Of a DNA stretch of 64,000 nucleotides, positions 41,411-49,771 are shown piece by piece. The stretch covers positions 1-64,000 of the forward strand of contig JARLJS010000210.1 of the NCBI GenBank assembly GCA_031291075.1. The letters run 5' to 3'. A program made the translations under genes and the position numbers. The notes below the pieces were generated by a model. It ran no database searches. It was not told the DNA's origin and saw only the letters and a list, made by a program, of their open reading frames with translations. The stretch's first letter is position 1, and every line of letters starts with the position of its first letter. This DNA comes from Nevskia sp. GTDB taxonomy: Bacteria > Pseudomonadota > Gammaproteobacteria > Nevskiales > Nevskiaceae.

Positions 41411-42658
41411 CTATTCGCAGCGGCGGGCGATGGTGCCCAGCAGACGCCCCAACGCCACCAGGTGACCACCCAGGATCGCCTTGCCGGTGGTCAGCAGGGC
41501 CGCCGAAATCTCGCGCTGTGGATCGGCCCAGCCCAGGATGTTGATGAAGCCGAGGTGGCCGAAAGCCTGCGCCGTATTCGGCCCATACAACCCGACCGGG
41601 GCGGCGCCCAGCATCATGCCCTCGCTGTAGCGCATCGGCACCATCAGCATGCGGTCCACCGACATGCGGCCACGCGGACGCACGGCACGCGCCACCGTCT
41701 CCGGCTTGAGGACGCGCTTGCCTTGCCACAGGCCGCCGTCGAGCAGCATCTGGAAGAAGCGCGACAGTTCGTCAGCCGTGGCGTAGATGTTGCCGGCGGG
41801 GATCACCGCGCTCATGAAGGTTTCGGAATTGGAGGCGGCGACCACCTCGTCGAACGGCGCCTGCAGGGCACGCTCGATCAGCCTGGAGATCGGAAAGCGC
41901 ACCGGCGGGCCGGCGACGTAGTTGAGCGCCACCTCGCCGCGGTGCTCGGGCGGCAGGCCGTAGGTGAAATGGCGCATGCCCAGCGGCCGGCGGATGTGGC
42001 GGTCGAGGTAGTCGCGGATGGATGCCCCGGTGACGCGCTGCAGGATCTCGGCCAGCACGAAGCCGCCGGTGATGGCGTGATAAGCCAGCTGCCGGCTGTG
42101 GGTCTGCGGTGCGTGGCAGATCAGGTCGATGACCCGGTCCCAATCGTTCAGCAACTCGATCTTGCGTTGCGCCTTGGGCAGGCCGATGGTGGGAAAGCCG
42201 CCGCGGTGCGACAGGGTGTCCGACACGGTGATGTCGGCCTTGCCGTGGCGGGCGAATTCCGGGATGTAGTGGCTGACCCGCTGGTCGAGGTCGACGCCGC
42301 CTTCCTCCGCCAGCTTGTGGATCAGGATGGCCGTCACCGCCTTGGACGCGGAGAACAGGCAGATAGGCAGGCTCGGGGTCAGCAGCACCTTGCGGGCGCC
42401 GGGCGGATCCAGCGGGCCGCCGCCGCGCACGCAGCCGATGCTACGGTCGAAGATCACGCGGCCGCGGCGGCGCAGGCAGAACCCCAGCCCCGGATAAGCC
42501 CCGGAGCTGTACAGTTCCTTCACCCCGTCCCAGATCTCGTGCGCGTCTTCCGCCGCCAGTCCCGCCCTGGGCGGAAAGGTCTCGACATCGTGGTCGATCG
42601 TGATCAGCGCGCGCAGGTCACGCGCATGCACCTGGCTGCGCCGCTGGAACACCGGCAT
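41411..42658 (-). CDS. Class C beta-lactamase-fold serine hydrolase
   Basis: This 415-residue protein of the penicillin-binding-protein-like esterase group has the SxxK motif in FSASKAV, the region around YHAITGG at the YxN position, and FGHLG in place of KTG (the HxG of esterase-like members). It has no signal peptide, so it is probably a cytoplasmic esterase and not a beta-lactamase. The start is uncertain: MPVFQRRS at 42658 is the first ATG after a shadowed region and has no strong ribosome-binding site. The TAG stop is followed by AACCCATCTC, part of a repeat shared with 23562-23576. Confidence 0.82.
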   Translation of the reverse strand: MPVFQRRSQVHARDLRALITIDHDVETFPPRAGLAAEDAHEIWDGVKELYSSGAYPGLGFCLRRRGRVIFDRSIGCVRGGGPLDPPGARKVLLTPSLPICLFSASKAVTAILIHKLAEEGGVDLDQRVSHYIPEFARHGKADITVSDTLSHRGGFPTIGLPKAQRKIELLNDWDRVIDLICHAPQTHSRQLAYHAITGGFVLAEILQRVTGASIRDYLDRHIRRPLGMRHFTYGLPPEHRGEVALNYVAGPPVRFPISRLIERALQAPFDEVVAASNSETFMSAVIPAGNIYATADELSRFFQMLLDGGLWQGKRVLKPETVARAVRPRGRMSVDRMLMVPMRYSEGMMLGAAPVGLYGPNTAQAFGHLGFINILGWADPQREISAALLTTGKAILGGHLVALGRLLGTIARRCE

Positions 42659-42701
42659 GACGAATCGAGCCTTGACCCTGCCGCGCGCCGGTCGGTACGG
42701 C

Positions 42702-43868
42702 TCAGACGGTCTGCAGGCGCAGCAGCCGCACCCGGCGGCGCTGCAGGCGCAACGACTCTTCCAGGGCCCGGAAGCGACGCCGCGCTTCGCTGTTTTCCCA
42801 CTGGCCGGCGATCTGCTTGCGCGCCGCGTCGATGCGCTCGGCCTGCAGGTGCTTCCACTCGTTGAGCGTGACGTAGAACGCTTCCAACTCGTGTTCCAGC
42901 AGCTTCTGCAGCACCGCCAGGCGACCGGAGTGCGCGCAGGCCTTGAGACGGGCCTGGGTCTTCTCGAACTGCCGCTGCAGCATGGCGCGCTGGATCTTGA
43001 ATTCGGGCGTGCGCTTGAGGCCGCGGGTGACGCCGACCGCGGACCAGCCGGCGATCCACCACTTGGTCGGATCGAACTGCCACCAGCGCACACCGTTGCG
43101 GTAGTCCCACTGGAACAGGTGGTGGAAGTTGTGATAGCCCTCGCCGTAGGTGAGCAGCGCGATCAGGTCATTGTCGCGCGCGGTATTTTCCGCGGTGTAG
43201 GGACGCCGGCCCCAGTAGTGGGCCAGGGAGTTGATGAAGAAGGTCAGATGGTGATTCACCACCAGCCGCAGCAGCCCGCCCAGCAGGAGGAAGCCCCAGG
43301 GATCGCCGTACAGGGCGCCCACCAGCAGCGGAAAACCGAAGTTCATGCCCAGGGCCACCGCCAGGTAGTACCGGTGCTGGAACACTACGATGGGATCGCG
43401 CTCCAGGTCCTGGGCGTTGGAAAAATCGAGCTTGGCGCTCGGATAGTTGCGCAGCATCCAGCCCATGTGGGCGAACCAGAAGCCGCGGTTGATCGAGTAG
43501 GGGTCGTGGTCCACGTCGTCCACGTTCTTGTGATGCACGCGGTGCATCGAGCCCCAGATCAGGATGCTGTTCTGGAACGCCATGGCGCCGAACAGCATGT
43601 AGAACACCCGCAGCGACCAATGCGCCTCGTACGCACGGTGCGACCACAGGCGATGGTAGCCGGCGGTGATGGACAAACCGGCGGCGAACATGCAGAAGGC
43701 GAAGAAGCTCCAGGCGCCGGCACCGAGATGGTGCGCCCAGGCGTACCAGGGGAACACCGTCAGCGTGGCCGCGGTCGAAACGGCAAACAGGATGATTGCG
43801 GGCGTATTGAGGGGGGCCCGGGCGGGCTCCACGGCGGGTTCGGTCATGAACGTACTCGGCGGTTCCAT
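42702..43868 (-). CDS. Acyl-CoA delta-9-type fatty-acid desaturase with charged C-terminal extension
   Basis: This 388-residue membrane desaturase introduces a double bond into fatty acyl chains. It has the three histidine boxes in order: HRLWSH, HRVHHK and YHNFHH, with four hydrophobic segments and the WFAHMGWML region. The desaturase fold ends at about residue 270; the remaining 110 residues are a charged, helical extension (FEKTQARLKACAHSGRL, RRFRALEESLRLQRRR), not typical of bacterial desaturases. M1 at 43868 or M8 at 43847 may be used. The adjacent fabH and this gene are both lipid-related but are not in one operon. Confidence 0.9.
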   Translation of the reverse strand: MEPPSTFMTEPAVEPARAPLNTPAIILFAVSTAATLTVFPWYAWAHHLGAGAWSFFAFCMFAAGLSITAGYHRLWSHRAYEAHWSLRVFYMLFGAMAFQNSILIWGSMHRVHHKNVDDVDHDPYSINRGFWFAHMGWMLRNYPSAKLDFSNAQDLERDPIVVFQHRYYLAVALGMNFGFPLLVGALYGDPWGFLLLGGLLRLVVNHHLTFFINSLAHYWGRRPYTAENTARDNDLIALLTYGEGYHNFHHLFQWDYRNGVRWWQFDPTKWWIAGWSAVGVTRGLKRTPEFKIQRAMLQRQFEKTQARLKACAHSGRLAVLQKLLEHELEAFYVTLNEWKHLQAERIDAARKQIAGQWENSEARRRFRALEESLRLQRRRVRLLRLQTV

Positions 43869-44014
43869 GACCGCGTGGGTATTGGGCTATGCCTATATTG
43901 GAGCACGCGCGCAGGGCCTGCGCCAATGGCAAAAACGGTCACACAGCCGCCGGCAACCGCCGGCGGTCGGCGCAAGCTCAGCCGTTTCCCTGGCCGAGGG
44001 ATCCAAAAAAAGAG

Positions 44015-44045
44015 AAAACCGCGGGGATCAGCCGCGGTTTTTATA
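44015..44045. terminator. Bidirectional rho-independent terminator
   Basis: AAAACCGCGG pairs with CCGCGGTTTT around GGATCAG. The T run on each strand makes it usable by the cold-shock gene transcript on the minus strand, which ends here. Confidence 0.88.
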
Positions 44046-44064
44046 AGGCGGTGCTGCTTGGGTT

Positions 44065-44277
44065 TTAGAGCGGGCGAATCTGGGTTGCCTGCATGCCCTT
44101 CGGGCCGCGCTGAGCCTTGTACTCCACGCGCTGACCTTCCTTGAGGGTCTTGAAACCCGTGCCCTGGATCTCCTTGAAGTGGGCGAAGAGGTCCTCACCA
44201 CCGTCCGACGGCGTGATAAAGCCGAAGCCTTTCGCGTCGTTGAACCACTTCACGGTACCAGTTGATGTATCTGCCAT
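44065..44277 (-). CDS. Cold-shock protein (CspA family)
   Basis: This 70-residue single cold-shock domain begins [23 protein letters not shown]-binding motifs RNP1 (KGFGFIT) and RNP2 (DLFAHF) are intact, and the length is standard for CspA. It binds single-stranded nucleic acid and melts RNA structure. AAAGGAATG lies before the start. The 5' leader may be long, as in other csp genes; a TTGCAA/TATCAT pair about 65 and 40 bases upstream is a possible promoter, but with a spacing of 19. A clear terminator ends the gene. Confidence 0.95.
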   Translation of the reverse strand: MADTSTGTVKWFNDAKGFGFITPSDGGEDLFAHFKEIQGTGFKTLKEGQRVEYKAQRGPKGMQATQIRPL

Positions 44278-45023
44278 ACGACATTCCTTTAACGATAAAA
44301 CAATGATAGACGGGTGTTACCCCGGGATTGCAAGCGATCAAGGAGGTGCCGGGAGACATTACAAAGCGCCGCTTCGGAAAGCGGGTAAAGGACCGCGGTA
44401 CGGACTGCTTGAAACGACTGCGATGCGAACTCTACCCCGTTCCGGGGCCGCTGTCGAATCATTTTTGTGAACTGGATCAACGCCCGCGACCGCGCCAGCG
44501 GCCGAATTCCGCCGAGTCCGCGGACTGGCTGGTACCGGCCCTGGACAGCGGCCATGGCATCTATCGGGGCCGGACGCGGCCGGCGCGGCACCGCCACCCA
44601 TCGGTTGGACGTGCCCATTCGCGCATCCAGCCTCCCCCGGTCACGGCTCGCAGGACTAGAGTCTGAACCCTGACCGCACTGCACGAATCGACAAGGACGC
44701 GTGCGCCGGAGTAAGGACCACTCGCGTTCGTTCAGCGTCGGAGCTTGAGTCTCCGCAAGGTCTGGGGCCTGTTTCCCGGCGACGGGCACCAATTTTTTCC
44801 CACCATGCTTTCCACCGCTGCGTTTTCCACCGCTGCGGCGGTTTCCGATTTTGTGTCGTGCAAGGCGCGAGCGGCGCGCTGTGCTCATTGCACATAAGCG
44901 ACGAGCACCCTGGCCAAGCCAGATATTCATGCTGTCCCGCTCATGGTCGCTCCTGCAGGAGACGGAGCGGAAGCGCTCCGCTTGCGGCCATAATGCAGCC
45001 GGAAACCACGACGGGGAAAAGCC
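44278..45023. other. 746-base region without a supported gene
   Basis: This is the upstream region of the cold-shock gene and of the plus-strand hydrolase. A 15-base unit ending TTTCCACCGCTGCG occurs twice in tandem at 44808-44837. A 213-codon minus-strand open frame with a basic N-terminus (repeated SGGK) crosses it but has no ribosome-binding site or family match and runs into the csp promoter. No RNA gene is recognised. Confidence 0.4.
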
Positions 45024-45731
45024 GTGAACGACGAATCACAGATACCCGCCATCGAGGCGCCGCCGCTGCGGCTGCTGGCGCTGGAGACGCGCGTGCTGGC
45101 GGAGATGCCCTGGTTCATGCTGCGCGGCACCGACATCGCCGATCTGCCGCGCGGGCGCGGGCAGCCGGTGATGATCGTGCCCGGCTTCGGCGCCGGCGAC
45201 GTGGCGACGCTGCCGCTGCGGCGCGCGCTGAGCAAGCTCGGACACGCCGCGTACGGCTGGGAGCAGGGCACCAACCTCGGCATGCGTCCGGCGGTGAAGA
45301 ACGCGCTCGGCCTGCGTCTGCAGAAGCTGAGCGCGGAACACGGCGGAGCGCCGGTCAGCCTGATCGGCTGGAGCCTCGGTGGAGTGTTCGTGCGCGAAAT
45401 GGCGCGGCACCAGCCGGCGCTGGTACGGCGCGTGCTCACGCTGGGTAGCCCGATCAGCGGGCGTCCGGACGCCAACAACATGCTGGCTCTGTTCCGTCTC
45501 GCCAACCGCGGCAAGCCGGTGAACGTCGACTGGGAGGGATTCCGCAAGCGCATGTCGCCACCGCCGGTTCCCTGCACGGCGATCTACTCCAAGAGCGACG
45601 GCATCGTCGCCTGGCGTTGCTGTCTGGAAAGCGCCGCACCCAACACGGAGTGCGTGGAAGTGCGCGGAAGTCACTTCGGACTGGTGGTCAACCGGCAGGT
45701 GCTGCGCGTGATCGCCGAACGCCTGGCTTGA
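45024..45731 (+). CDS. Lipase-like alpha/beta hydrolase
   Basis: This 235-residue protein has VMIVPGFGAGD (oxyanion), LIGWSLGGVFVREMARHQP (nucleophile Ser in GWSLGG) and, later, TAIYSKSDGIVAWRCCLE (acid) and EVRGSHFGLVVNRQVL (His). No signal peptide is visible. The layout resembles triacylglycerol-lipase-like and PHA-synthase-type hydrolases of Actinobacteria and Proteobacteria. The GTG start follows ACGGGGAAAAGCC. Substrate unknown; the gene appears monocistronic. Confidence 0.82.
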   Translation: MNDESQIPAIEAPPLRLLALETRVLAEMPWFMLRGTDIADLPRGRGQPVMIVPGFGAGDVATLPLRRALSKLGHAAYGWEQGTNLGMRPAVKNALGLRLQKLSAEHGGAPVSLIGWSLGGVFVREMARHQPALVRRVLTLGSPISGRPDANNMLALFRLANRGKPVNVDWEGFRKRMSPPPVPCTAIYSKSDGIVAWRCCLESAAPNTECVEVRGSHFGLVVNRQVLRVIAERLA

Positions 45732-45992
45732 CGGAAACGCCGCGCGGCGCGCACGCGACGCTTTGCATAATCCGCAAAAAACCCTTTATCCAATTGATGT
45801 TTCGAAGACTCGCATCACGATGCGGGGAAAATTTCGCGTGCCTGAAAAAATATCAGCATCGAAGCCTTGACAGTTTTTCCTTTACTAGATCTTGTGTTTT
45901 TTCTCAAGCTTTGCCACTATGGGTCGTGGCCGCACGACTGTCAGCGATGGGCGCAGACAGCACCGGTCATATTTTGAAGTTGGGAGGTTCCC

Positions 45993-46085
45993 ATGCCCGC
46001 TGCGAAGAAGGCTGTAAAAAAGAAGGCCGTTGCCAAGAAAAAGGCTCCGGCGAAAAAGGCTGCCGCCAAGAAAAAGAAGAAGTAA
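45993..46085 (+). CDS. 30-residue histone-H1-like Lys/Ala protein
   Basis: An ATG preceded by GGGAGGTTCCC (strong Shine-Dalgarno) opens a 30-codon frame reading MPAAKKAVKKKAVAKK, then two more AKK-type repeats, and ends in five lysines and TAA. Half of the residues are Lys and most others Ala, like the C-terminal tail of histone H1 and of bacterial AlgP/HctB-type proteins. It probably binds DNA or RNA through charge. A strong terminator follows 20 bases later, so it is a complete small transcription unit. Annotation pipelines that use a 60- or 100-codon cut-off miss such genes. Confidence 0.85.
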   Translation: MPAAKKAVKKKAVAKKKAPAKKAAAKKKKK

Positions 46086-46105
46086 ATCGGCGTTGCCCCG
46101 ATCTT

Positions 46106-46140
46106 AGGCTCGGCGCTCCAGACGCCGAGCCTTTTTTATT
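46106..46140 (+). terminator. Rho-independent terminator
   Basis: AGGCTCGGCG pairs with CGCCGAGCCT around CTCCAGA, followed by TTTTTT. It closes the H1-like gene. Confidence 0.92.
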
Positions 46141-46254
46141 GCCCGCGGGCTTTCGCCAGGGAACCCCTTCAGAGGTCCCTAACTCCTGCACCGCTTCGTC
46201 ACCGCTCACGCCGCGCGCGTATATGATGGAGCCCCGCTCCACCCGCCCCGGCTC

Positions 46255-47280
46255 ATGCAACGCGAACGCTTCGTCCCCGTCGTAGCCAACTCCGATCTGT
46301 TCACCTGGATGCTCGCCGGCGCCGCGCTGATGCTGGTGCTGTGGCTGAAGCTGCTGGCGGCCCTGCTGGCCGGACTGCTGGTGTACGAGCTGGCGCACCT
46401 GCTGGGCGACCGTCTCAAGCTGGGCTCGATCGGCCGCAACAACGCCAGGCTGATGGCGGTGGCGCTGCTCACCACCGCCGTGGTGGTGCTGCTGACGCTG
46501 GGGATCGTGGGGCTCGCCTCGGCGCTGCGCCACGGCAGCGACAGCCTGCCGGCGCTGCTGCAAAAGCTGGCGGAAATCATCGACAGCTCACGCCAGCAGT
46601 TGCCGCAAGGAATGAACGATTACCTGCCGGCGGACGCCGACGAGCTGCGCGACAAGCTCGCCGCCTGGCTGCGCCTGCACTCGGGCGAACTGGGCGGCGC
46701 CGGCGTCATCGCGGGGCGCGTGTTCGCCCACATCCTGATCGGCATGGTGATCGGCGCCCTGCTCGCGCTGCACGAACCCGCCGGGCAGCAACCGCGGCGG
46801 CCGCTGTCGGCCGCCATCGCCACGCATGTGGCGCGGCTGGGCCTGGCGTTCCGTCGCGTGGTGTTCGCCCAGACCTGGATCGCCGCCATCAACGCCGGCG
46901 TCACCGCGCTCTACCTGTTCGTCGCCCTGCCCGTGTTCGGCGTGCACCTGCCGCTGACCAAGACCCTGCTCGCCCTGACCTTCGTCGCCGGCCTGATCCC
47001 GATCATCGGCAACCTGGTCTCGAATGCCGCGATCGTGGTGGTGAGCGTGAGCGCTTCGCTGCACGTGGCGGTGGCCTCGCTGGTGTTCCTGATCGCGGTG
47101 CACAAGCTGCAGTACTTCCTCAACGCCCGCATCATCGGCACCCAGATCCGCGCCGCCGCCTGGGAGCTGCTGCTGGTGATGCTGGCGATGGAGGCCGCCT
47201 TCGGCGTGGCCGGCGTCATCGCCGCACCGATTTATTACGCCTATTTCAAGGAAGAGCTGGCCAGCAAGGGCCTGGTCTGA
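46255..47280 (+). CDS. AI-2E family transporter (PerM/YdiK-like)
   Basis: This 341-residue membrane protein has about seven to eight transmembrane segments: a helical pair at about 17-65, a soluble loop (about 95-150), and a C-terminal bundle with LPLTKTLLALTFVAGLIPIIGNLVSN (the family signature) and LQYFLNARIIGTQI. Members of this group are thought to export or exchange small molecules or ions; the autoinducer-2 link is not general. Its stop is five bases before the next gene, with which it forms an operon. Confidence 0.9.
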   Translation: MQRERFVPVVANSDLFTWMLAGAALMLVLWLKLLAALLAGLLVYELAHLLGDRLKLGSIGRNNARLMAVALLTTAVVVLLTLGIVGLASALRHGSDSLPALLQKLAEIIDSSRQQLPQGMNDYLPADADELRDKLAAWLRLHSGELGGAGVIAGRVFAHILIGMVIGALLALHEPAGQQPRRPLSAAIATHVARLGLAFRRVVFAQTWIAAINAGVTALYLFVALPVFGVHLPLTKTLLALTFVAGLIPIIGNLVSNAAIVVVSVSASLHVAVASLVFLIAVHKLQYFLNARIIGTQIRAAAWELLLVMLAMEAAFGVAGVIAAPIYYAYFKEELASKGLV

Positions 47281-47285
47281 ATCCC

Positions 47286-48278
47286 ATGACGGTATCCCCG
47301 GTTGCGGACGACATGCCGCAGGTACACGACTTCGCCGCGCAACTGATGCGGCAACTGCTGTCGGATCTCGACGGCATCCTGCTCGACGGCGAACATGCGG
47401 TCTTGCACGCCCTGCCGTTCCTGACCGCCGCCGCGGCGCAGGGCCGCCCGCGCGGCGCCGTGCTGCTGCTGTTGGCGCGCGCCGCTGCGGAGGCTTATCC
47501 CGCGCTGCTGCCGGAAGAGGACGCGGCACCGTCCGGAGTGGTTGCCGGCGAAGTGCTGGCGCAACTGGCCGGCGTCGCACCCGCGCAACTGCCGGCGCTA
47601 TCCCAGGCCGCGCATTCGATCGAGCGGGTGGTGGCCATCGCCGAACCCGAGTCGCCGCAGCCGCAGCAGACCCTGGTGTCGGCCATCCTGCGCCTGTACC
47701 AGGGACTGCGCGACGAGGACGAGACCCTGGCCGGGCACGGCCTGGTCGAACTGCGCTCACGGCTGGTCCATCTCGACGCGACGGCGCAGCTGATCGAAGG
47801 CGGACGGGGCGACGCGCCGCCGTTGCGGACCATCCGCCCGGACCGCTTCCATGACTACTTCATGCGCTTCACCAGCCTGGCGCAGAGCCAGGACAGCGCC
47901 GGTGCCGAGCAGGCGGTGGCCGCTCTCGGCCGCGACGGGCGCATCACCGCGCTGATCACCACGGACGCGCCGCATCCGGTGCTCGCCGCGGCGCAACAGG
48001 TGCACCAGGCGGTGGCGGGCGACGAAGTCACCAAGGACCATGTGCTCGCGCGTATCCGCGCACTGCTCGAATTTCTCGCCGCCCTGCGTCGAACGCCGCA
48101 GCCGCTGCTGGGCGATCCGGCGCTGGAGCCCGGCGTGCAGCTGAGCCTGACCGTCGCCGCTGCCACCGCGCCGCTGCAACAGGACACCGGGTTCGAACCG
48201 GGCGTGCTGGGACAGATCGCGCGCTACAACCAGCGCCTGCTGAACGTCGATCGCAGGAACCCCGCGAGCACACACTGA
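47286..48278 (+). CDS. Unknown helical protein coupled to AI-2E transporter
   Basis: This 330-residue, mostly helical, Ala/Leu-rich cytoplasmic protein has no signal peptide or membrane segment. Ordered motifs such as LMRQLLSDLDGILLDGEHAVLHALPFLTAA and LRTIRPDRFHDYFMRFTSLAQ do not point to a known family. The ATG at 47286 is preceded by a weak ribosome-binding site, so it probably depends on coupling to the permease gene, which ends five bases earlier. It may be a soluble partner of the transporter. Confidence 0.7.
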   Translation: MTVSPVADDMPQVHDFAAQLMRQLLSDLDGILLDGEHAVLHALPFLTAAAAQGRPRGAVLLLLARAAAEAYPALLPEEDAAPSGVVAGEVLAQLAGVAPAQLPALSQAAHSIERVVAIAEPESPQPQQTLVSAILRLYQGLRDEDETLAGHGLVELRSRLVHLDATAQLIEGGRGDAPPLRTIRPDRFHDYFMRFTSLAQSQDSAGAEQAVAALGRDGRITALITTDAPHPVLAAAQQVHQAVAGDEVTKDHVLARIRALLEFLAALRRTPQPLLGDPALEPGVQLSLTVAAATAPLQQDTGFEPGVLGQIARYNQRLLNVDRRNPASTH

Positions 48279-48499
48279 AACCAGGTGCCGGGTGGCGGCA
48301 CTCGCCGATTGATGCGCCGCCGCAAATCCACCCGGCGGCGGGCACATTCACCGCTGCGATCAGCTTCCCGCCGCGTCCGGTGCCGGCTGCCGCTCGGCGG
48401 CGGCATGCCGGGCGGCTCTTGCGCCACACCGGTCGCAGTGGTAACTAGGTCGTCCGGCCGTATCCCGAGGGGGCCGGTTTGCACGCCGGAGGATCAAGG

Positions 48500-49420
48500 A
48501 TGAGCGCCAAGACAGCCCTGGTGGTCGACGACTCCAAGTCCGCGCGTTTCGCCATGCGCAAGTTCCTGGAGGGGTTCGGCTACCAGGTCGACACCGCTGA
48601 AAGCGCCGAGGGCGCCTACGCCTGCCTGCGCGACAAGGTGCCCGACGTGATGTTCGTGGATCACATCATGCCCGGCACGGATGGCTTCACCGCGATCAGG
48701 GCGATCAAGCACAACGCCCATACCGCCACGCTGCCGGTGGTGCTGTGCTCCTCCAACGAAGGCGAGGAGTTCCTGCGCCAGGCGCGCGCCTGCGGCGCCA
48801 TCGACGTGCTGCAGAAGCCGCCGAGCAAGGACCAGTTGCGCTCGGTGCTGGATCATTTGAAGGAGCATCGGGAGGTGCCGGCGGCGGCCGCGGTATCCGC
48901 GCCGGTGACGGCGCCTGCGGATGCGGCGGCGGATCCGGCCGCGGCGGCACACCCGCATGAAGCTGCGCCGATCGTGGTGACGCGCACGCCGGCCCGCGAC
49001 GAGACGCCGCCACGCCTGGACGCACTGCGCGAGGAGATGGAGGCGCGCCTGCGCAAGATCACCCAGGACCTGTTCCGGGACATGGCCGAGATCAAGGCAC
49101 AGCTGGCGCATACCGACGCTGCGGCGCACACGCCGCGCGACGACGAGCACCTGCGCGGCCTGGTGCTGCGGGTGGTGGAGCCGCAGATCGACGCGCTGAC
49201 GCGCAACGTCGAGGGGCTGCTGACCGGGCTGCGCGGTGAGGTCGACGAGTTGCTGGCAACCCACGACCGCAGCATGGACCGTCTGCGCCAGGAGATGCTC
49301 GACGAGGTGCGCAGGGCCACCGCCCATACCGCGCAACGCGTGTCCGAGCAGATCGCCGAGGCGCTGCTGCGCGGGCTCAGGCCGGCCGAGGCGGCTTCAG
49401 GATTTGATCACACCCCATAG
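48500..49420 (+). CDS. Single-domain response regulator with coiled-coil tail
   Basis: This 306-residue protein has an N-terminal receiver domain (1-120: VVDDSK, phospho-acceptor Asp 54 in MFVDHIMPG, conserved Lys in LQKPPS), an Ala/Pro-rich linker (about 123-165) and a helical coiled-coil tail (about 175-290) with heptad patterns such as EEMEARLRKITQDLFRDMAEIKAQL. It has no DNA-binding or enzymatic output domain, so output is likely through protein contacts, as in PatA- or FrzZ-type regulators. GGAGGATCAAGG precedes the ATG. No histidine kinase is adjacent. Confidence 0.85.
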   Translation: MSAKTALVVDDSKSARFAMRKFLEGFGYQVDTAESAEGAYACLRDKVPDVMFVDHIMPGTDGFTAIRAIKHNAHTATLPVVLCSSNEGEEFLRQARACGAIDVLQKPPSKDQLRSVLDHLKEHREVPAAAAVSAPVTAPADAAADPAAAAHPHEAAPIVVTRTPARDETPPRLDALREEMEARLRKITQDLFRDMAEIKAQLAHTDAAAHTPRDDEHLRGLVLRVVEPQIDALTRNVEGLLTGLRGEVDELLATHDRSMDRLRQEMLDEVRRATAHTAQRVSEQIAEALLRGLRPAEAASGFDHTP

Positions 49421-49771
49421 CAGCGCCGCCCAGCCCGCCAGGAACAGGATGCCACCGAAGGGTGTAACCAGGCCGACTCCGCGCACACCGGTCAAGGCGA
49501 GGACGTAAAGGCTGCCGGAGAAGAGGAGGATGCCGGCAGCGAAACACCAACCCGCCGCCGACACGGCCGGCATCGGCCGCACGATCCCGAGCACACCTAC
49601 GGCGAGCAGCGCCAGCGCATGGTAGAATTGATACTCGACGCCGGTGCGGTAGGCCGCCAGCAGATCCGGCGCCAGCCGGTCGCGCAGGGCATGCGCGCCG
49701 AAAGCGCCGAAGGCGACGGCGAACAGGCCGTAGCCCGCGCCCCACGCCAGGAACAGGCGGGCGCCGCTCAC
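49397..49771 (-). CDS. DUF423 membrane protein (YgdD-like)
   Basis: This 124-residue protein has four hydrophobic segments and the family core FGAFGAHALRDRLAPDLLAAYRTGVEYQFYHALALL followed by GILLFSGSLYVLALTG and TPFGGILFLAGW. The role is unknown. The start is the GTG at 49771, overlapping the stop of the upstream reductase gene by four bases (GTGA). It overlaps the convergent response-regulator gene by 24 bases. Confidence 0.9.
   Translation of the reverse strand: MSGARLFLAWGAGYGLFAVAFGAFGAHALRDRLAPDLLAAYRTGVEYQFYHALALLAVGVLGIVRPMPAVSAAGWCFAAGILLFSGSLYVLALTGVRGVGLVTPFGGILFLAGWAALLWGVIKS

Noticed and set aside
41411-42658. Antibiotic beta-lactamase
   Set aside because: There is no signal peptide and the third motif is HxG in place of KTG, which fits the esterase-like branch of the family.
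44289-44930. 213-codon basic minus frame upstream of the cold-shock gene
   Set aside because: No ribosome-binding site or family match, and it runs through the csp promoter region; the SGGK repeats come from a 15-bp DNA duplication.
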